DNA of 64,000 nt from Nocardia yamanashiensis NBRC 100130 (GCF_001613325.1 NZ_BDCD01000004.1:1-64000), one strand, 5' to 3'; numbered from the stretch's first letter, positions 1-9,464 are shown. The notes: generated from the sequence alone by a model not told the origin. Made by a program: numbers and translations.

Positions 1-904
1 CGGCGCGCGTGTAGCCGGTGATGGTGCGGACTTCGGCGATCATGCGGGCGATCAGGGCGTGGGGGGCGGTGTCGGTCCAGACGAGGGCCAGGGGTGAGGG
101 TGGGGCGTCGGGGACGGGGCGCCAGATGACGGTGGAGACCGGGATCCAGCGGGAGAGGGGTTCGGGGGCGAGCCAGATGCCTTTGCCGCGGGCGACCATG
201 AGGAGGGCGTCTTCGAGTTTGGTGACTTCGGGGCCGCGGGGGGCGGGGGCGCCGTCGGGGCGGGGGTCGGCGAGCCAGTGGGCGAGGTTCTCCTCGGAGA
301 GGAAGATGTCGGGGCGGATGACCGGGTCGGTGGCCAGGTCGGACAGGGCGATCGAATCCTGGTGGGCCAGGGCGTGTTTGGGGGAGAGGGCGACGGCTCG
401 GGAGTCGGTGCGGATGGTGGCGTGGTGCAGGGCCGGGTCGCCGAGCGGGGTCCACATGAAGGCGGCGTCGCACTCGCCCGACAGCAGCAGGGCGCGTTCC
501 TCCGGTGGGGTGTGGACGGTGACGAGGTCGACCTCGAGGCCGGGGACGGCGGCTTCCATGGCATCGGCGACCTCGGTGGCGAACAGGGCGGTCGCGTAGG
601 GGCAGCAGGCAAGGCGCAGCCGGCCCAGGCGGCCGGTTTCGGTGGCGCGCACGCGCTGCGCGAGTTCGGCGGCGTCGGTGACCAATTCGCGGCCGCCGCG
701 CTCGAGTTCGACACCGGCGGGAGTGAGCAGCACGCCGCGGGAGGTGCGCACCAGCAGGGTGACGCCGATCGCGCGCTCGAGCTGCTGGATCTGCGCCGAC
801 AGCGTCTGCTGGGACAGGTGCAGGCGGGCCGAGGCGCGGGTGATGTTGAGCTCGTCGGCCACCACCAGGAACGACTGCAGCTGACGAATATCGAGAGCTA
901 TCAC
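1..904 (-). CDS. LysR-family transcriptional regulator, C-terminus off the left edge
   Basis: The minus-strand frame opens at a GTG and runs to the window edge without a stop, giving about 301 residues, close to the usual LysR length. The first 60 residues hold a winged helix-turn-helix with the typical run LSQQTLSAQIQQLE and the following RTSRGVLLTPAG wing. The remainder looks like a substrate-binding domain with an IRPDIF stretch. It is divergent from the SDR/MFS genes to its right, the usual layout for a LysR protein controlling a neighbouring oxidoreductase and efflux pump. The family call is secure; the effector is unknown and the stop codon is not in the window. Confidence 0.88.
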   Translation of the reverse strand, partial: MIALDIRQLQSFLVVADELNITRASARLHLSQQTLSAQIQQLERAIGVTLLVRTSRGVLLTPAGVELERGGRELVTDAAELAQRVRATETGRLGRLRLACCPYATALFATEVADAMEAAVPGLEVDLVTVHTPPEERALLLSGECDAAFMWTPLGDPALHHATIRTDSRAVALSPKHALAHQDSIALSDLATDPVIRPDIFLSEENLAHWLADPRPDGAPAPRGPEVTKLEDALLMVARGKGIWLAPEPLSRWIPVSTVIWRPVPDAPPSPLALVWTDTAPHALIARMIAEVRTITGYTRA

Positions 905-1137
905 GCGATCACCGTACGGCAGGGGTGAAAACGGCGCCGTGCGAGCCGGATTCGACGGTATCGGCGCTGGTGGGGCGGGTTTGGCTGGGCCACAGGGAAA
1001 TTCGGTGGCCGCTACAGGCAGCAACTGTTTCCGTTCCGGTCGCGGGCCCAGCAAGCTGAAGGCAACAGCGAGCGCACGGCCCGCTGAGCGCCCGGCCCGA
1101 GCACGCGACGGCCCCCGAATCGAAGGACTGCCCGACC

Positions 1138-1335
1138 ATGACGACCACACCGCCGGATCCCGCCGCGACCACCCGCAGCCGCGGCGGCCAGGCCACCCAC
1201 GCCGCACCCGGGGACGGCGCCGGGACCCCAGGCGGGGAGCGGACTTTCGTGCGCCGCCCCTCCTGGCGCAGCCGCACCTGCTTCAGCACCACGCGCCCCG
1301 AGGCGCCGGTCGTGGCCGAACCACGCCGCACCTGA
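1138..1335 (+). CDS. Possible small basic protein upstream of the SDR gene
   Basis: This is an ATG-initiated 65-codon frame with about 89% G or C at third positions, like real genes here. An AAGGA lies 10 bases before the ATG. Its TGA overlaps the ATG of the SDR gene as TGATG, a layout typical of translational coupling. The product is rich in Arg, Pro and Thr and resembles no family I recognise. It could be a leader ORF that feeds ribosomes to the SDR gene, which has no good ribosome binding site of its own, or a chance frame. Confidence 0.3.
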   Translation: MTTTPPDPAATTRSRGGQATHAAPGDGAGTPGGERTFVRRPSWRSRTCFSTTRPEAPVVAEPRRT

Positions 1336-2054
1336 TGGCCGGCGCGGCCGACCTCGACGGCAAAGTGGCCTTGGTGATCGGCGGCAGCCGCGACCAAGGC
1401 GCGGCCTGCGCGGAAATGTTCGCCGCCCGCGGCGCGATCACCGTCTTCACCTATTCGCGCGGTGAGCACGCCGCCGCCGCGACCCTGGCCCGGCTGGACC
1501 GATACCCGGCCACCGTGGAGGCCATCCGCTCCGACGCCACCCGCGCCGCGGACGTCACCCGCCTGTTCGCCGGGGTCAAGACCCGCCACCGGCGCATCGA
1601 CATCGTCGTGCACACCGTCGGCGTGCTGCGCGCGAAACCCTTGCCCGACTACACCGATGCCGACTTCGACCTGATCCTCGACAGCAACACCCGCAGCGTC
1701 TTCCACACCCTGCGCGCCGCCGCCCGCGACCTGGCCGACCACGGCCGGTACGTGGTGATCACCAGCGCGCTCCCGCCCGCCGGACGCGGACTGTACGCGG
1801 CGGCCAAAGCCGCCGTGGAAACGCTCGTGGCCGCCGCCGCAACGGAATTGGCGCACCGCGACATCACCGTCAACGCGGTCGCGCCCGGCCCGGTCGGCGA
1901 CGATGCCGCACCCGACCTGCCCGCCGCACCGCGCTCGCGCCTGGGCCGGCCCGAGGACGTGGCATGCGTCGTGGACTGGCTCACCAGCCCCGGCGCGGAC
2001 TGGGTATCGGGCCAGACCATTCGCGCCGACGGTGGCGCATCTCACCCGCGATAA
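1335..2054 (+). CDS. Short-chain dehydrogenase/reductase (SDR)
   Basis: The 239-aa product has the classical SDR size. The nucleotide-binding loop near residue 14 reads GGSRDQGAA, a variant of TGxxxGxG. The catalytic YAAAK is near residue 155, and the C-terminus carries VSGQTIRADGGA, usual for SDRs that form tetramers. The expected Ser lies in VITSALPPAG. The start chosen is the ATG that overlaps the preceding small frame. It probably reduces a carbonyl with NAD(P)H. It sits between a divergent LysR gene and an MFS pump, which suggests a small detoxification or resistance module under LysR control. The substrate cannot be read from the sequence. Confidence 0.85.
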   Translation: MAGAADLDGKVALVIGGSRDQGAACAEMFAARGAITVFTYSRGEHAAAATLARLDRYPATVEAIRSDATRAADVTRLFAGVKTRHRRIDIVVHTVGVLRAKPLPDYTDADFDLILDSNTRSVFHTLRAAARDLADHGRYVVITSALPPAGRGLYAAAKAAVETLVAAAATELAHRDITVNAVAPGPVGDDAAPDLPAAPRSRLGRPEDVACVVDWLTSPGADWVSGQTIRADGGASHPR

Positions 2055-2138
2055 CGCGAATATTCCACGCCCCGTGCCGGTTCCGACAACACCGGCGCGG
2101 CCTCCGCACCCCCCGATCCACACCACAGGAGTTCTCCC

Positions 2139-3365
2139 ATGTCTTCCCGCACCGAATCCGCCGCCGCCCCCGAGGACTCCGAGCGGGTGTCCTGGCATCG
2201 CTGGCTGGGGGTGGGCGCGGTGGCCGTCGGCACCTTCGCCATGGTCACCTCCGAACAGCTGCCCGTCGGCCTGCTCACCTCCGTCAGCGGTGAACTCGGC
2301 GTCTCCGAAGGCACCGCCGGCCTCATGGTCACCGCCCCCGGCCTCATCGCCTCGGCCGCCGCGCCCCTGCTGCCGGTCGCCATCGGCCGCCTGGATCGCC
2401 GCCTGGTCCTGCTGGGCCTGATCACCCTGATGATCGCCGCGAACGTGCTGTCGGCCACCGCCCCGAGTTTCGCGGTCCTGCTCGCCTCCCGCGTCCTGAT
2501 CGGCATCGCCATCGGCGGCTTCTGGGCGCTGGCCGCGGGCATCGCGGTCCGCATGGTGCCCGACCGCTATGTCCCGCAGGCCACCGCCATCGCCTTCGGC
2601 GGCGCCACCGCCGCCAACGTCCTGGGCGTCCCCGCCGGCACCCTCATCGGTGAACTCACCGACTGGCGGGTGGCGTTCGCCCTGCTCGGCGGCCTCGGCC
2701 TGCTGGTGGTGGCCGCGCTGGTGCTGCTCCTGCCGCCGCTACCGGCCGGTGCGCCCGTCCACTTGCGCACCCTGGCACAGCAATTGCGCAACCCGATCGT
2801 GCGCACCGGCGTGCTCATGACCTTCCTGCTGGTCAGCGGGCATTTCGCGGCGTTCACCTTCATCAGCCCGCTGCTGGTCGAGCACGCCGGCCTCGACAAG
2901 GCGATGGTCGGGCCCGCCCTGCTCGCCTTCGGAATCGCCGGTATCGTCGGCAATTTCGTGACCGGCGTGGCCACCGGCCGCAATATCCACGCCACCCTGG
3001 TCGCCATCAGCATCACCCTCGCCACCGTCCTGGTCCTGGTCGCGGTGCTGGGCGGCACCCCGGTCACCGCGATCGCGCTGCTGGTGGTGTGGGGGCTGGC
3101 GTTCGGCGGCATCCCGGTCGGCGTGCAGACCTGGATCCTGCGCGCCGCACCGCAATCCACCGAGGCCGCCACCGCCTTGAACACCGCCATGTTCAACCTC
3201 GCCATCGCCCTGGGCGCGCTGTTCGGCGGCATCGTCACCGATTCGGTCGCTTTGACCGCGGTGCTGTGGTTCGGGGCCGCGCTCAGCGTGCTGGCCTCGG
3301 TGGCGGTGTGGCTCACCCCGTCGGTCACTCCCGCGCCGCGGGAAGCTGCTCTACCTTCCAACTGA
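2139..3365 (+). CDS. MFS efflux transporter, DHA1/AraJ-like
   Basis: The 408-aa hydrophobic protein has about 12 membrane segments and a cytoplasmic loop near residue 205. After the first helix it has the MVTSEQLPVGLL stretch common to the AraJ/NepI-type DHA1 exporters. The DRR sequence between helices 2 and 3 fits the MFS A-motif loop. An AGGAG lies 8 bases before the ATG. It lies 84 bp after the SDR gene and is probably co-transcribed with it. The last 41 bp overlap tail to tail with the convergent reductase gene. Drug or metabolite:H+ antiport is the family role; the substrate is unknown. Confidence 0.87.
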   Translation: MSSRTESAAAPEDSERVSWHRWLGVGAVAVGTFAMVTSEQLPVGLLTSVSGELGVSEGTAGLMVTAPGLIASAAAPLLPVAIGRLDRRLVLLGLITLMIAANVLSATAPSFAVLLASRVLIGIAIGGFWALAAGIAVRMVPDRYVPQATAIAFGGATAANVLGVPAGTLIGELTDWRVAFALLGGLGLLVVAALVLLLPPLPAGAPVHLRTLAQQLRNPIVRTGVLMTFLLVSGHFAAFTFISPLLVEHAGLDKAMVGPALLAFGIAGIVGNFVTGVATGRNIHATLVAISITLATVLVLVAVLGGTPVTAIALLVVWGLAFGGIPVGVQTWILRAAPQSTEAATALNTAMFNLAIALGALFGGIVTDSVALTAVLWFGAALSVLASVAVWLTPSVTPAPREAALPSN

Positions 3366-4371
3366 CCTGCGCGCCGGTCAGGAAATCCAGGAAATCGGCC
3401 GGGTCGAAAGCCTGTGCCGGACTCAGGGTTCCGGCCGGCGCGCCCTCGGCGGCCAGCCGGCGGGCGGCCTCGGTCGCGATCACCGCGGTCAACCCGTACC
3501 CGTCGGGACCGGTGACCCAGCCGCGCGCATACCGGCCACCGGCGCTGCGCGCGTGCGCGAGCATCAGCCATTCACCGGTGGCGCGTTCGGCCTCGCTCAG
3601 CACCGCCGGCACCGCATCGACCACGTCGGCGGTCAAACCGGTGAACAGCGCGGCGGCCTCGGCACGGATCGCACTGCGCACCCGGCGCGCGGGAACATGC
3701 CGGGGAATGGTGGCGATCCCCGGCAGCGGAAACACGCTCACCGGCACCGGATCCGGCTCACCCGGCACCCGCAGGGGAGCCGGAGCGAACTCGGTCACCG
3801 GCCGCCAATCCCCATCGATGAACTCGGCCGGTTCGGTCGACACGATCGCCGCCATCGACCGTGCGGTGCCCCGCGACGCGGCGGCCGGGCGGCGCATATC
3901 GGCGATCAGCAACTCCTGCACCGGTTCCCCGAGCTGGGCGGCGGTGAGCGCGGCGATCAGATCCCCAGGACCGCCGTCATCGGCCATCCCCGGCACCACG
4001 CTCACCCCCGCCCGCCGCGCCGCCGCATCCCAACCGGTCAGGATCTCGTGCAGATAGCCCTGCTCACCGGCGGTATCGACATAGTGCACACCGGCGGCGA
4101 TCGCGGCCCGCACCACCGGCTCACCCCACAGCGTGAACGGCCCCGCCGCATTCACCACCGCCTCGGCCCCGGCGAAAGCCGCGGTGAGCGCGCCGGAATC
4201 GGCCAGTTCGGCGACCCGGATCTCCGCATCGGGCACCCCGGCGCCGAGAGCGGCCGCACGCAAACGGGTTGCGTCGCGGCCGACCAGGATCGGGGTGATC
4301 CCGCGCCGCTCGAGTTCGGCGACCACCAGACCACCGGTGAATCCGGTCGCACCGTGCACGGCAATTCTCAT
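3325..4371 (-). CDS. NAD(P)-binding reductase of the saccharopine-dehydrogenase/trans-acting enoyl reductase type
   Basis: The 348-aa protein begins MRIAVHGATGFTGGLV, a Rossmann loop of the GATGFTG type found in saccharopine-dehydrogenase-like and trans-acting enoyl reductases. VNAAGPF and YVDTAGEQGY further along are conserved in that family. The ATG at 4371 was preferred to an upstream in-frame ATG because GGAG lies 9 bases before it. It is divergent from the AraC-type regulator with a 147-bp gap that contains an inverted repeat, so control by that regulator is likely. Its 3' end overlaps the convergent MFS gene by 41 bp. The reaction is unassigned. Confidence 0.8.
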   Translation of the reverse strand: MRIAVHGATGFTGGLVVAELERRGITPILVGRDATRLRAAALGAGVPDAEIRVAELADSGALTAAFAGAEAVVNAAGPFTLWGEPVVRAAIAAGVHYVDTAGEQGYLHEILTGWDAAARRAGVSVVPGMADDGGPGDLIAALTAAQLGEPVQELLIADMRRPAAASRGTARSMAAIVSTEPAEFIDGDWRPVTEFAPAPLRVPGEPDPVPVSVFPLPGIATIPRHVPARRVRSAIRAEAAALFTGLTADVVDAVPAVLSEAERATGEWLMLAHARSAGGRYARGWVTGPDGYGLTAVIATEAARRLAAEGAPAGTLSPAQAFDPADFLDFLTGAQVSWKVEQLPAARE

Positions 4372-4440
4372 GACAGACAACTCCATAGGTTGAACGCTGA
4401 GCCGGGAATCGGCCCGCAATCCACGCTAGGAACCAACCCT

Positions 4441-4486
4441 CGGACGATCCATGCTCGTTGCTCCGGGATCGATGTCCGATCGTCCG
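4441..4486. promoter_or_regulatory. Inverted repeat in the reductase/AraC divergent promoter region
   Basis: Perfect 9-bp arms CGGACGATC (4441-4449) and GATCGTCCG (4478-4486) are separated by 28 bp in the 147-bp gap between the two divergent genes. Arms in such a gap suggest a looped operator. The adjacent AraC-type protein is the obvious candidate ligand, but no site for this family member is known to me, so the assignment is inference. Confidence 0.45.
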
Positions 4487-4518
4487 GCCCTCGGCGATCC
4501 GCCGGTACGGTGACAAGA

Positions 4519-5403
4519 GTGGACGTTCTCAGCGATGCCGTGGCCGCCATGCGCATCGGCATCCCGCACTCCAACCGCACCGAGAACCACGGCCCCTGGC
4601 TGCAACGCTTCCCGGCCGCCGACGGCGCCGGATTCCATGTGGTGCTGCAAGGTTCGTGCTGGCTCACCCCCGCCCACGGCCCACCCCTCCGCCTGCAAGT
4701 CGGCGACGTGGCCTTCCTCCCGCGCGAACACGGGCACGCCATCGGCAGCCGACCCGACCGCGACCACACCGAAACACCCCTCGCCGCAGCCGAAACCACC
4801 GTGCTGCTGTGCGGCGCCTACCGTCTGGACCAGGCGCGCGCCCACCCCCTGCTCACCGAACTGCCCGACATCATTCACATTCCGGCGCGTGTCGGCCGCC
4901 ACCCCGCCCTGCGCGGCGCGATCGACCTGCTCGGCTACGAAATCGACAGCGGTGAGGAATCCGGGGCCATCGCACCCCTGCTGGAAGTACTGCTGCTTTA
5001 TTTGCTGCGCGCCTGGTTCGACGCCCACCCCGCCGATTCGGGATGGGCTGCCGCACTACACGATCCGGCACTGCGTGCGGTCTTGCGCGCCATGCATGGC
5101 GACCCCGGCCGCGCCTGGACGGTGCAATCGCTCGCCGCCCAGGCCGGAATGTCCCGATCGGTGTTCGCGCAACGCTTCACCGCCACCCTGCGCGTCGCCC
5201 CGCAAACCTATCTGACCTGGTGGCGCATGACCCTGGCCGCCCGCATGCTGCGCGAGACGGACGCGCTCTTGCGCACCATCGCCGAAAAACACGGGTACAC
5301 CTCCGAATACGCGTTCGCCAAAGCCTTCAAACGCGAATTCGGCGTCTCACCCGGCCGCTACCGGTCCACCGCCCGCGCCGACACCATCGCCGACGCGGGC
5401 TGA
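4519..5403 (+). CDS. AraC-family transcriptional regulator with cupin N-terminus
   Basis: The 294-aa protein starts at GTG. Residues 1 to about 170 form a cupin-like sensor (HVVLQGSCWL, GDVAFLPREHGH). The last 100 residues are a double helix-turn-helix with WTVQSLAAQAGMSRSVFAQRF and the family signature GYTSEYAFAKAFKREFGVSP. Cupin-type AraC proteins usually activate a neighbouring oxidoreductase gene when a small ligand binds. The divergent NAD(P)-binding reductase is the likely target. The start was chosen because coding character begins there and upstream frames are antisense to the reductase. Confidence 0.88.
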   Translation: MDVLSDAVAAMRIGIPHSNRTENHGPWLQRFPAADGAGFHVVLQGSCWLTPAHGPPLRLQVGDVAFLPREHGHAIGSRPDRDHTETPLAAAETTVLLCGAYRLDQARAHPLLTELPDIIHIPARVGRHPALRGAIDLLGYEIDSGEESGAIAPLLEVLLLYLLRAWFDAHPADSGWAAALHDPALRAVLRAMHGDPGRAWTVQSLAAQAGMSRSVFAQRFTATLRVAPQTYLTWWRMTLAARMLRETDALLRTIAEKHGYTSEYAFAKAFKREFGVSPGRYRSTARADTIADAG

Positions 5404-5426
5404 ACCGCACACCACCGGCGCGGCGA

Positions 5427-7019
5427 CTACTCCCGCCAGCCCGCCAATTCCACACCCTTGGCCGTATCCACCCGGAACCCCACCGTGATCTCCGCCGCGG
5501 CATTCGGTTCCAAAGCCAGCTCCCAGGTCAGCTCACCGAGTTCGGTGCGCTCCTTGGGATCGGGCCGGCACACGATGTCCTTCACCGCGATCCCGTCGTC
5601 ACGTGACACCGGAATCTGATCCAGGACAGTGACTTTCGTGGCACGCGGTGAATGATTGGCCACCTTGATCCGATACTGCGCCTCGCGCCGCTTACTGCTG
5701 CCGATCATCGCCTTGCCCGCGGTACGGCGCACCAGCTCCCGCTCCACCCGGATCCGGTCGTCCACCCCGAGATTCAACTCCACCTCCTCACCCGGCGCCC
5801 ACACCTCGAGGCTCGTGGTGCCGACGAACTCGTCCTCGTGGAACACCGACGCCTTGCCCGGCCGCAACGCGTGCTCGGAGGTATTGGTGGCGGTCGCGCG
5901 CAGGAACGCCTCGGTGCTCGCCACCGGAGCCGTCACATGATCCAGCGCCGCACCCAGATCGATCACCGTCACCGTGGTGCGATGCGCGGACCCGTCGGCC
6001 GGGACCGCGACCGTGCGCGCGGGCCGATAGGTGGTGGCCGCGACCCCGTGCTCGACCGCGGCCTGCGGCGGGGGAGCGAACGCGGGCGCCTTCGACCTGC
6101 GCATCATCATCGGCGCGGCGGCGGGCGCGGCCGCCATCATCGCGTCCGACTGCTCCATCGCCCCGCCGTACCCGCCGGCGGCCACCGGCACCGGCGGCAG
6201 CGGCGGCGGGCGTCGATCCAGATACCACGGCGAGAGCTCCGGCAATTGCGCCGAGATCGCCGGACGCGCCGTCGAGAGCGCCAATTCGCATTCCGGCCAA
6301 TCCTCCCCGGTGTCCTGGGTGATCTCGGCATGCCAGGTCAACGTCAGCTGCTCACCGCGCAACCGGATGTCGTAACTCGAACTCCAGCGCGCATCATCGA
6401 TCACATACGACACCTCGACCTCGAGCGGCCCGGCGGCCCGCACCTCCAGATCGACCACCACCACCTGCCGGTCCGGGACGCTCTGGCGGCGCACCGCCGC
6501 CAATTCCCGCTCCACCACATGCAATTCCTGCTCACACGCCCGGCGCTGATCGGCCAGCTCCCGCTTACCGGCCAGCGCGTCCGACAGCTGCCGCGCCAGC
6601 GCGTCATTGACCGACGCGATCCGCTGCGGCTCGATCTTGCTGTGGGACAGGGCTTTCGCCAGCGTCTGACCGGACTTGCGGCCGATCTCGGTCAGCAACT
6701 CGATGCGCCCGTCCGCGACGGTCTCGGCATCGGTCACCTCCGCCAGCCCGAGGCGGGCCTGCGCGGCCCGCTTCTCCAGCTCGTGCACCACCGCGTCCGG
6801 GGACTGCGCATGCCGGGCGGTGGTCACCTCCACCCCCACCACGCTCGCCGCGCCGCGCCCGTTGACCCGCACCGAATCCCGCAGCAGACCCAGCGGTAGC
6901 CCGCCGAGCTCCACCCGCCGCGCCCCGGCCTCGAGTTCCACGGTGGTCCGGCGCGTGATTCTGGCCTGACCGGGATAGACGGTCACGGCGACGATCGGTG
7001 CTTGCACGGTATCGGTCAC
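5427..7019 (-). CDS. DUF4139 domain protein (mucoidy-inhibitor-like)
   Basis: The 530-aa protein starts at GTG. Residues 8 to about 110 fit the DUF4140 N-terminal domain (VTVYPGQARITR, RRVELGGLP). Residues 110 to 190 are a heptad-rich coiled coil. Residue 195 onwards fits DUF4139 (VSYVIDDARWSSSYDIRL, WHAEITQDTGEDWPECEL). A Pro/Ala/Met-rich linker around residues 275 to 330 contains a run of consecutive Met residues. No signal peptide is present, so it is probably cytoplasmic. The molecular function of the family is not established. It is divergent from the oxidoreductase gene to its right. Confidence 0.85.
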   Translation of the reverse strand: MTDTVQAPIVAVTVYPGQARITRRTTVELEAGARRVELGGLPLGLLRDSVRVNGRGAASVVGVEVTTARHAQSPDAVVHELEKRAAQARLGLAEVTDAETVADGRIELLTEIGRKSGQTLAKALSHSKIEPQRIASVNDALARQLSDALAGKRELADQRRACEQELHVVERELAAVRRQSVPDRQVVVVDLEVRAAGPLEVEVSYVIDDARWSSSYDIRLRGEQLTLTWHAEITQDTGEDWPECELALSTARPAISAQLPELSPWYLDRRPPPLPPVPVAAGGYGGAMEQSDAMMAAAPAAAPMMMRRSKAPAFAPPPQAAVEHGVAATTYRPARTVAVPADGSAHRTTVTVIDLGAALDHVTAPVASTEAFLRATATNTSEHALRPGKASVFHEDEFVGTTSLEVWAPGEEVELNLGVDDRIRVERELVRRTAGKAMIGSSKRREAQYRIKVANHSPRATKVTVLDQIPVSRDDGIAVKDIVCRPDPKERTELGELTWELALEPNAAAEITVGFRVDTAKGVELAGWRE

Positions 7020-7094
7020 CCGCGCGACGCTACCCGCCCGCCCCCGTCCGCCGCACCGGGAATTGCCTGAGAGTCCGGCGTGTTGGCGACACGT

Positions 7095-7946
7095 ATGACC
7101 GCAGACGATCTTGGCAAATACGGTGTCTGGCAGCCCCACTCGACGGTGACGCCCGCCGCGGCCCGCGAAATCGAAGAACTCGGCTACGGCGCGCTGTGGC
7201 TGGGCGGTTCCCCGGCCGCGGACTGGGACGGCTACGACGCCCTGCTCGAAGCCACCGACACGCTCACCGTCGCCACCAGCATCGTCAACATCTGGTCCTC
7301 GACGGCCAAGGACGCCGCGGAAACCTACCACCGGCTCGAGGCCCGATTCCCAGGCCGGTTCCTGCTCGGGGTCGGCGCGGGCCATCGCGAGCACGACGGC
7401 GACTACACCAAACCCTATGACGCCCTCGTCGCCTACCTCGACGACCTCGACGCCGCCGGAGTCCCGGCACACGGGCGCGCACTGGCCGCGCTCGGGCCGC
7501 GCGTGGCGAAACTGGCGCGCGACCGCACCGCCGCCGCCCTGCCGTATCTGACCGTGCCCGAGCACACCGCCGCGCTGCGCGCCCAGCTCGGACCCGACGC
7601 CCGCATCATCCCCGAACACAAGGTCGTCCTCGACGCCGACCCGGACCGCGCCCGCACCACCGGCGCCCCCGTCTTCGGTTTCTACCTGGGCCTGTCCAAC
7701 TACACCGGCAATCTGCGCCGCTTCGGATTCGACGACGCCGACCTCACCGCCCCCGGCAGCGACCGGCTCTACGACGCCGTCATCGCCCACGGTGACGCCG
7801 ACGCCATCACCGCGAAGCTCACCGCGCACCTGGACGCGGGCGCCGACCACATCGCCGTGCAGATCCTCGGCGCCGCCGACCCCCTCCCGGCCCTGCGCGC
7901 CCTCGCACCACTGCTGGCCCAGCGCACCGCAACACCCCGCCGGTAA
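7095..7946 (+). CDS. LLM-class F420-dependent oxidoreductase (TIGR03620-like)
   Basis: The 283-aa protein has the luciferase-like TIM-barrel signature: GYGALWLGGSP, TLTVATSIVNIW, FPGRFLLGVGAGHRE and PYDALVAYLDDLD. These match the actinobacterial group that uses coenzyme F420 rather than FMN; F420 use is family knowledge and is not visible directly. The start is uncertain: ATG at 7095 is used, but GTG at 7080 is in frame and has a GAGAG before it. It has its own promoter gap opposite the DUF4139 gene. Probably an F420H2-dependent reductase or dehydrogenase of unknown substrate. Confidence 0.85.
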   Translation: MTADDLGKYGVWQPHSTVTPAAAREIEELGYGALWLGGSPAADWDGYDALLEATDTLTVATSIVNIWSSTAKDAAETYHRLEARFPGRFLLGVGAGHREHDGDYTKPYDALVAYLDDLDAAGVPAHGRALAALGPRVAKLARDRTAAALPYLTVPEHTAALRAQLGPDARIIPEHKVVLDADPDRARTTGAPVFGFYLGLSNYTGNLRRFGFDDADLTAPGSDRLYDAVIAHGDADAITAKLTAHLDAGADHIAVQILGAADPLPALRALAPLLAQRTATPRR

Positions 7947-7958
7947 CCGATTCCCGGC

Positions 7959-9028
7959 GTGGCGCCGCCCGCCATCACCTACATTCGACAGGTGGGCGGC
8001 GTCCAGGGCTCCGGATCATCGTTCGATTCCCAAGGCACAGCGGGGGATTCGCCGCCGCCGGACGCGCCGGGGCGACCGGTCTCGGCCGGACTGCTGTGCC
8101 TGGCCGCGCTGCTGCTGCTCGCCGCCTCGCTCATGCCATTGCTGACCTGGAAATACGCCGGAATGCGCACCGGCAAACGGGTCGAACTGCAAATCCAGCG
8201 CGACGCCTGGCGCTACCGCTACGGCGGGGTCACCGCCGATCGGGCCGAATACCACACCGCCGCACAATATCTCTGGATTCCGCTGCTGCTGTGCGGATGC
8301 GCCGCCACCGCCGTCGCGGCCCTGCTGTACCTGCGCACCCGCCGGCGCGGACCACAACCGCGCTCGGGCGCCGGATACCTCGCCGCGGGAACGACATTCG
8401 GCGTCGCCGTCGCCATGTTCGCCGCCGTCCTGCCGCCCAGCAACCGGCAACAGGACGGTGACTACACTTCTCCTCCGGACTGTGGGCACTGGTGCTGGCC
8501 GCCATCGTCGCCGCGGCCGTCGTACTCAAAGCCGTTGCGGCACCGGCTAATGCGTTTCCGTCCGGAACCCGCCGCGCCGACACCCGCACCGGCATCGCTC
8601 TGGTGCTGACCGCCGTCGCGGCCGTCCCCGGCGCACTGCTGGACCTCTTGCGCGATGAGGCGGGCGGCTACTCCTTCTCCGCCTGGCGGATCGGCATCGA
8701 CGGGGTGACCCTGTGGCGCTGGGACTTTCTCCCCCTGATGGCCGGCGCCCTGCTCGCTCTGCTCACCGGCCTCGCTCTCTGCGCCGGCCTGGCCGCCCGC
8801 GCACCGGCCCTCCGGGGCGTCGCGGCCGTCGCCGCCGGCACCACCTTCGCCAGGACGCTCACCGCGCTCACCGTCGCCGCGTCCTACCGCCTCGAGGGCA
8901 CGGACGTGTTCTTCGACTTCGGTCCCTTCCACGGCGGCGACTACGCGACCGGCTGCTGGCTACTCGCCCTCGCCGCCCTCGCGGCAGCCGCCGCCATGGT
9001 CAGCGCCGCACTGAGTTTCCGGCGCTGA
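7959..9028 (+). pseudogene. Multi-pass membrane protein interrupted by a frameshift
   Basis: Two membrane-protein frames join near 8462-8470. The first opens at GTG 7959 and encodes three hydrophobic segments (for example LLCLAALLLLAASLMPLL), then turns into non-coding-like sequence after about 8465. The second continues in the -1 frame (FSSGLWALVLAAIVAAAVV) and encodes about five more segments to the stop at 9028. Restoring one base near 8468 would give one protein of about 356 residues. A real one-base deletion, an assembly error or programmed -1 slippage could each explain it; I see no classical slippery heptamer. The family is not recognised. Confidence 0.7.
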
Positions 9029-9047
9029 CCACTCAGCGCATACTCGC

Positions 9048-9464
9048 TCACGCGTGGGCGACGAGCTCCAACGCGATATTGTCCGGATCCCGGAACTCCA
9101 GAATCGCCATCACCCCCAGGTCCTTGATCGGCTCGTGCGCGACCCCGAGCTCGTCGAGCAGCACCGCCGCCGCCTCGAGCGCCGCCCGATCCGGCACCGT
9201 GAACGCCAGATGATCCAGCCCGCACCGATCTTCGTGGAACCCGTCCTCGCCGACCGGCCGCAAACCCACCAACTGCGTGTCACTCACCCGGTAGAGCACC
9301 CCGCCGAACAGGAACCACAGCGCCTGCCGGGTCGCCTCGTCCGCGTTCTCGGGGCACTCCACATAGATCGGCCACCCGAACACGGCCTCGTAGAACTTCC
9401 GTGAGGCCTCGATATCGGAAACCGTCAGCCGCACATGGTCGATGGAGGAAGTTGCGATAGGCAT
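9048..9464 (-). CDS. VOC (glyoxalase/dioxygenase-fold) family protein
   Basis: The 138-aa protein consists of a paired beta-alpha-beta-beta-beta VOC fold. The N-terminal half has IDHVRLTVSDIEASRKFYEAVFGW and the C-terminal half has LDHLAFTVPDRAALEAA followed by FRDPDNIALELV, where the last Glu is the usual metal ligand. No catalytic role can be assigned; family members include dioxygenases, glyoxalases and antibiotic-binding proteins. The upstream 110 bp contains an unusually AT-rich stretch around 9490-9520 that probably holds its promoter. Confidence 0.85.
   Translation of the reverse strand: MPIATSSIDHVRLTVSDIEASRKFYEAVFGWPIYVECPENADEATRQALWFLFGGVLYRVSDTQLVGLRPVGEDGFHEDRCGLDHLAFTVPDRAALEAAAVLLDELGVAHEPIKDLGVMAILEFRDPDNIALELVAHA

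Noticed and set aside
909..2198. A 429-codon minus-strand frame opposite the SDR gene.
   Set aside because: Its Gly/Arg/Val-rich product has no domain pattern, while the plus strand gives a clear SDR.
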